Assembly: GCF_024346715.1 (NCBI RefSeq) | Contig: NZ_AP024852.1 | Location: 2,666,001 to 2,730,000, forward strand | Reading direction: 5' to 3' | DNA length: 64,000 bases | Source: Photobacterium swingsii | Lineage (GTDB): Bacteria > Pseudomonadota > Gammaproteobacteria > Enterobacterales > Vibrionaceae | Shown: positions 59,617 through 64,000 of the stretch, piece after piece | How positions within the stretch are numbered: position 1 is the stretch's first letter | Layout: every line of letters begins with the position of its first letter | Translations under genes and position numbers: made by a program | The notes under the pieces: model-generated | Databases searched by the model: none | Told to the model about the DNA's origin: nothing | Seen by the model: only the letters and a program-made list of their open reading frames with translations

Positions 59617-61509
59617 TTAGTTTGTAGCTGTATCCAAAGCTGGGTAAGCCACTTCAGAAGTATCGCGTAGCACTTGCAATGTCGCCATCACGTCTTGTTG
59701 AGCATGCATTTGCTCAAGTTGCTTAGCCATTTGGCTATCCGTTACAACAGCTTCAACGTCATTTTCAACAACCTTATCAAGTGCAACAATCACTACATTG
59801 CCTGATGCATCACGCGTCATACCATACACAGCTTTACCATCAACAGGCTTAGCTAGAGTAAAGGCAATCTGAGCGATTGTTGGCTCACCGCCATTACGGG
59901 CGATAGTTTGCGCTTCACCAAAGCTCAAACCTTCCGTAGCTAAGATGTCAGAGTTACCGTCACGTAAGGCCGCAATCACTTCATCCGCTTTTTGCTGAGC
60001 TTGTTGCTCACCTTTTTGTGCCGCTAGCTTGCCTTTAACAGACGCAGCAACATCATCAAACGGTAATACCGATTCAGGGCGAGATTCTTCAACACGAACA
60101 ACAATGACATGCTCAGGTGCAAGTTCGATCACATCTGAGTTAAGGCCATCTTCTAGCACTTCAGGGCTAAGTAACGCACGGAATACCGCTGGGTTCTTTA
60201 AGATCTCAGGCGCGTCAGCTTCTGAAATAAAGTCTGTGGTGTGTACATCAGCACTCACAGCTGCTGCAGCATCTTCTAACGAATCAGGCATTTCGTATGC
60301 TGTTTTCGCTAGCGTTTCTTGCATTTCATAGAAGACTTCAGCCGCTTGTTGATCACGAAGATCAGCAACTATGCTGTCTTTAACATCCGCTAATGGCTTA
60401 ACAACTGATGCCTTAATTGCATCTAACTTAATGATGTGGAAACCAAATGCTGATTGCACAACACCTGAGATATCACCTGCATTCGCTAACGCAAAAGCAG
60501 CTTTATCAAACTCAGGATCCATAACACCCGCTTCGATCCAGTCTAGCTTGCCGCCATCTTTCGCACTGAATTTATCGTCAGAATCTGTTGCAGCAAGTGC
60601 TGCGAAATCCGCACCTTCATTTAGCTTAACAAGCAGTGCTTCAGCTTTTGCTTTCGCTTCATCGCTGTCACCTTGGATAAGGATATGGCTCACTTGGCGT
60701 TGCTCTGCACTGCTGTACTTCGCTTGATGATCGTTGTAGTAAGCTTCTACTTCATCATCAGTAATCGCGATAGTATCCTTCAGGCCTTTACCAGAAAGCT
60801 CAATGTAAGCGACTTTCACTTGCTCAGGACGGGTAAACTGCTGTGGATTCTGATCGTAGTAGGCTTGAATTTCTTCATCTGTAATTTCCGCATTCTGCGT
60901 AAAATCAGCCAAAGAAAGCGTTAGTGTACGGACTTCACGCTGCTGAACTTCAAGCTTGCGTAGTGCCGTTAGCTCATTGCTTAGCGCAAAATCACTGCCT
61001 TGGATAGCAGCAAGGAATTGCTGACGAAGCATATCGCCACGCATGTATTCTGCAAACTGATCAGGTGTAAAGTTCGAACGACGCAACAACATATTGTATG
61101 TATCGTTATCAAACTTACCGTCACGTTGGAATTCAGGCATAGTTACAATCGCTTGACGAACTTGCTCATCACTAATGCGTAAGCCTAACGCATGAGCGCG
61201 TTGTTCAATCAATACATCGTTAACCATACGGTCAAGCACACTGCGGCGGAACTGTTTTACATACTCTGGATCGCCTAATAGCGTTGCAAAGTAATCACCC
61301 AGTTGCGACTGCATGCGGTTACGTTCGTTCTGGTAGGCTTGTTCGAATTGACGTTGACCAATTTCTTGATCACCTACTTTTGCAGCTGCTTGTTCACTGC
61401 CGCCAGCAAGGTAGCTACCTACACCTGCGAAGACAAAAGAGAAAATAATCAGGCTAAGAATAATCTTAACCCAAATGCTGCTAGCGCCTTCGCGCAATCG
61501 CTCCATCAT
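59617..61509 (-). CDS. ppiD: Periplasmic folding chaperone PpiD
   Basis: 630 residues: one N-terminal membrane anchor (VKIILSLIIFSFVFAGVGSYL), SurA-like N-domain, a parvulin domain near 265-360 (QVSHILIQGD; SAFGFHIIKL), and a long C-terminal region. Bound to SecYEG in E. coli, assisting periplasmic folding. Same place after hupB as in E. coli. Confidence 0.96.
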   Translation of the reverse strand: MMERLREGASSIWVKIILSLIIFSFVFAGVGSYLAGGSEQAAAKVGDQEIGQRQFEQAYQNERNRMQSQLGDYFATLLGDPEYVKQFRRSVLDRMVNDVLIEQRAHALGLRISDEQVRQAIVTMPEFQRDGKFDNDTYNMLLRRSNFTPDQFAEYMRGDMLRQQFLAAIQGSDFALSNELTALRKLEVQQREVRTLTLSLADFTQNAEITDEEIQAYYDQNPQQFTRPEQVKVAYIELSGKGLKDTIAITDDEVEAYYNDHQAKYSSAEQRQVSHILIQGDSDEAKAKAEALLVKLNEGADFAALAATDSDDKFSAKDGGKLDWIEAGVMDPEFDKAAFALANAGDISGVVQSAFGFHIIKLDAIKASVVKPLADVKDSIVADLRDQQAAEVFYEMQETLAKTAYEMPDSLEDAAAAVSADVHTTDFISEADAPEILKNPAVFRALLSPEVLEDGLNSDVIELAPEHVIVVRVEESRPESVLPFDDVAASVKGKLAAQKGEQQAQQKADEVIAALRDGNSDILATEGLSFGEAQTIARNGGEPTIAQIAFTLAKPVDGKAVYGMTRDASGNVVIVALDKVVENDVEAVVTDSQMAKQLEQMHAQQDVMATLQVLRDTSEVAYPALDTATN

Positions 61510-61602
61510 AACTTGCCGTATCTCCTAATTGTTCGAGCTGGCAGGGTTGTGTTAGCTACTTCATGGATGAAATTAAAGCTAACAATGACACCGGTATAAA
61601 AT

Positions 61603-61630
61603 GTAAAAAAGCGCATCTCGATGATGCGCC
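61603..61630 (-). terminator. Terminator after hupB
   Basis: Minus strand GCGCATC-ATCGA-GATGCGC followed by six T. It lies between hupB and ppiD, so ppiD needs its own promoter or read-through. Confidence 0.88.
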
Positions 61631-61702
61631 CTTTCTGTCGGTTATTTCACCAAGTTAGACTTAGTCAATGCATAATGCAAATAACCTAAGGGCAAAGCCC
61701 TC

Positions 61703-61975
61703 TTAGTTTACAGAATCTTTTAAAGCTTTACCTGGTTTAAAACCTGGAACTTTAGCGGCTGCGATTTGGATCTCAGCACCCGTCTGTGGGTTACGACCTG
61801 TACGAGCAGCGCGCTCACGTACAGAGAAGGTACCGAAACCTACAAGAGCAACTTGATCACCGTCTTTCAGCGTATCAGAAACAGCATCGATGAATGCATC
61901 AAGTGCACGACCTGCTGATGCTTTAGAAATATCTGCGCCTTCGGCAATCTTATCAACTAACTGAGTTTTGTTCAC
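61703..61975 (-). CDS. hupB: DNA-binding protein HU-beta
   Basis: 90-residue HU subunit, same length as E. coli HU-beta. [25 protein letters not shown] is the DNA-binding arm. The start is a GTG at 61975 (VNKTQLVDK) with AGGGG nine bases ahead; the longer frame adds 19 residues foreign to HU. Confidence 0.96.
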   Translation of the reverse strand: MNKTQLVDKIAEGADISKASAGRALDAFIDAVSDTLKDGDQVALVGFGTFSVRERAARTGRNPQTGAEIQIAAAKVPGFKPGKALKDSVN

Positions 61976-62183
61976 GATTTCATCCCCTCTATGAACATTG
62001 TCCGTAATATCCACAATGGCACGGACAATCAAATTAACTTGGACCTAATTATACCAGCACTATCAACCGATGGAGTGTGTAAGCCTTGATTTTGTTAGGC
62101 TTACAGCAAAATTAGACCTATCTTATAGCCAGTGGAAAAAACGCTGACAAGCCTTTTCGTGCCTGACTGCGTCTTTTCTTCAC

Positions 62184-64000
62184 TTAACTTTGCTGCATGT
62201 CACTCTTTTGAGTTTCAACCAGCTCAATACCTGATGGGTTGTTTTGCAGTGCAATGGTAAGCACTTCATCAATCCACTGTACTGGGCAAACTTTAAGATC
62301 AGCAATCACGTTATCAGGAATCTCTTCCAAATCACGCTCATTCTCTTTCGGAATCAGCACTGTCTTAATACCACCACGGTGCGCTGCTAGCAGTTTCTCT
62401 TTCAAGCCACCGATAGGTAACACTTCACCGCGCAGGGTAATTTCACCTGTCATTGCCACATCGGCACGTACAGGGTTACCTGTTAAGCTAGACACCAATG
62501 CAGTACACATTGCAATACCGGCACTTGGACCATCTTTCGGTGTTGCACCTTCAGGAACGTGAACGTGAATATCACGCTTTTCGTAAAAATCAGGGTTCAC
62601 ACCAAGACGCTCAGCACGGCTGCGAACAACCGTCATTGCCGCTTGAATCGATTCTTGCATCACATCGCCAAGTGAACCTGTGTAGGTGAGTTTGCCTTTG
62701 CCAGGCATAGATTCAGTTTCAATCGTTAAGAGATCGCCACCTACTTCTGTCCACGCAAGACCTGTCACTTGACCTATGCTGTTGCTTTCGTCAGCTTTAC
62801 CGTAATCAAAACGTTGAACGCCAAGGTAATCCTTCAGATTTTCCATGGAGATAGACACTTGCTTAATGTCTTTGTTCAACAAAATTTCTTTTACCGCTTT
62901 ACGGCATAGTTTCGAAATTTCACGCTCTAGGCTACGTACACCGGCTTCTCGGGTGTAGTAACGAATAATGCCCGTTAGTGCTGAGTCATCAACATCAATT
63001 TCAGCAGGCTTCAAACCATTGCGTTGAATTTGCTTACCTAACAGGTGACGCTTAGCAATATTGAGTTTTTCATCTTCGGTGTAACCCGATAGACGAATCA
63101 CTTCCATACGGTCAAGCAATGGTCCTGGGATATTCATGGAGTTCGACGTTGCCACAAACATTACGTCTGACAGATCGTAATCCACTTCAAGGTAGTGATC
63201 GTTGAACGCGCTATTTTGCTCCGGATCTAAAACTTCTAGCAATGCTGACGATGGATCACCTCGCATATCAGAAGACATCTTGTCGATTTCATCCAATAGG
63301 AACAGCGGGTTTTTCACTTCCACTTTCGCCATTTTCTGAATCAGCTTGCCCGGCATAGAACCGATATAGGTACGACGGTGACCACGGATTTCCGCTTCAT
63401 CACGCACACCACCCAACGCCATACGGGTATACTTACGGCCCGTTGCTGCAGCAATAGACTGACCAAGCGACGTTTTACCAACACCAGGAGGACCAACCAA
63501 ACATAGGATTGGGCCTTTTAACTTATTGATACGGCTTTGTACTGCGAGGTACTCAAGAATACGTTCTTTAACGCGCTCTAGCCCATAATGGTCAGCGTTC
63601 AGAACTTCTTCTGCCTTAGCCAAGTTCTTCTTCACTTTAGAACGCTTGTACCAAGGCACACTTAGCATCCAATCGATGTAACCACGCACAACCGTTGCTT
63701 CGGCTGACATAGGTGACATCATTTTCAGTTTCTGAAGTTCTTGCTCTGTTTTTTCTTTCGCTTCCGCAGGCATTTTCGATTCTTCGATTTTTAACTTCAA
63801 AGATTCGAACTCATCTGGCGCATCATCTAGCTCACCCAGTTCTTTCTGGATCGCTTTCATTTGCTCGTTGAGGTAATACTCACGTTGGCTTTTTTCCATT
63901 TGCTTCTTCACGCGACCGCGAATGCGTTTTTCAACTTGAAGCAAATCGATTTCAGATTCCATCATTGCCATCAAGAACTCTAAACGCTCTACGATATCAA
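62184..64000 (-). CDS. lon: ATP-dependent protease Lon, 5' end beyond window
   Basis: Only the C-terminal about 605 of roughly 785 residues are visible; the frame stays open to the right edge, and the ATG/TTG near 63971-63974 is internal ([16 protein letters not shown]). Walker [10 protein letters not shown], Walker [11 protein letters not shown], and the proteolytic Ser in [10 protein letters not shown] with Lys in [10 protein letters not shown] are all present. lon-hupB-ppiD-ybaV is the E. coli order. Confidence 0.97.
   Translation of the reverse strand, partial: DIVERLEFLMAMMESEIDLLQVEKRIRGRVKKQMEKSQREYYLNEQMKAIQKELGELDDAPDEFESLKLKIEESKMPAEAKEKTEQELQKLKMMSPMSAEATVVRGYIDWMLSVPWYKRSKVKKNLAKAEEVLNADHYGLERVKERILEYLAVQSRINKLKGPILCLVGPPGVGKTSLGQSIAAATGRKYTRMALGGVRDEAEIRGHRRTYIGSMPGKLIQKMAKVEVKNPLFLLDEIDKMSSDMRGDPSSALLEVLDPEQNSAFNDHYLEVDYDLSDVMFVATSNSMNIPGPLLDRMEVIRLSGYTEDEKLNIAKRHLLGKQIQRNGLKPAEIDVDDSALTGIIRYYTREAGVRSLEREISKLCRKAVKEILLNKDIKQVSISMENLKDYLGVQRFDYGKADESNSIGQVTGLAWTEVGGDLLTIETESMPGKGKLTYTGSLGDVMQESIQAAMTVVRSRAERLGVNPDFYEKRDIHVHVPEGATPKDGPSAGIAMCTALVSSLTGNPVRADVAMTGEITLRGEVLPIGGLKEKLLAAHRGGIKTVLIPKENERDLEEIPDNVIADLKVCPVQWIDEVLTIALQNNPSGIELVETQKSDMQQS

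Overview
The window reads as a continuous stretch of chromosomal core genome from a marine gammaproteobacterium of the Vibrionaceae, most likely Photobacterium or a close relative. This rests on three things: gene order that follows Escherichia coli in blocks, a FadR about 44 residues longer than the E. coli protein (a feature known from Vibrio), and Vibrionaceae-type extras (DUF2989 lipoprotein, rhombosortase, LplT-acyltransferase fusion). I saw no rRNA, tRNA, insertion sequence, prophage, CRISPR array or obvious pseudogene. Both ends cut a gene: nifJ lacks its 5' end and lon lacks its 5' end (it lies on the minus strand).

Layout. 1-3.5 kb: pyruvate:flavodoxin oxidoreductase (nifJ) followed by a flavodoxin. 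3.5-8.5 kb (minus): a YgbA-type protein behind a perfect FNR box, then a Cache-domain hybrid sensor kinase overlapping a membrane-anchored protein with two HPt domains. 8.7-12.3 kb: ndpA/yejK, divergent from yejL-yejM (LPS control), and a tiny repeat lipoprotein. 12.5-17.2 kb: SDR oxidoreductase, GAF-GGDEF protein, topB, ydjA-like nitroreductase. 17.3-19.4 kb: fadH with a FadR operator just ahead of its start. 19.6-28.7 kb: sppA, ansA, a GST, yeaC, DUF2989 lipoprotein, msrB, gapA, yeaD, a VOC protein. 29.2-34.0 kb: yeaG-yeaH-ycgB(spoVR). 34.2-37.8 kb: fadR, divergent from nhaB-dsbB. 37.9-44.1 kb: nudG-like Nudix gene, YecA-like protein, NAD(P)-binding protein, dusC, two small cysteine-cluster proteins, TIGR02647 protein, Tim44-like protein, double-TM2 protein. 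44.3-46.8 kb: TetR regulator and LplT-PlsC fusion. 46.9-54.1 kb (minus): complete menFDHBCE operon. 54.5-57.8 kb: alaA, yfbR and a dNTP triphosphohydrolase. 57.9-59.1 kb: DTW-domain tRNA enzyme head to head with a rhombosortase. 59.2-64 kb (minus): lon-hupB-ppiD-ybaV(comEA-like).

How the genes work together. Several units concern anaerobic and redox life: PFOR with its flavodoxin, the FNR-linked ygbA, menaquinone synthesis, DsbB (which can pass electrons to menaquinone without oxygen). Fatty acid control is represented at both ends of one circuit, with fadR and a FadR operator at fadH. Envelope maintenance includes yejM, sppA, ppiD, the LplT-acyltransferase fusion and rhombosortase.

Most of the window is well understood. 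The parts least explained by known biology are the split phosphorelay at 3.9-8.5 kb, a terminator-like folded leader in front of nhaB, an orphan leftward terminator with a strong palindrome upstream of yeaG, and the near-leaderless FNR-driven ygbA. No wholly new defence or mobile system is visible.
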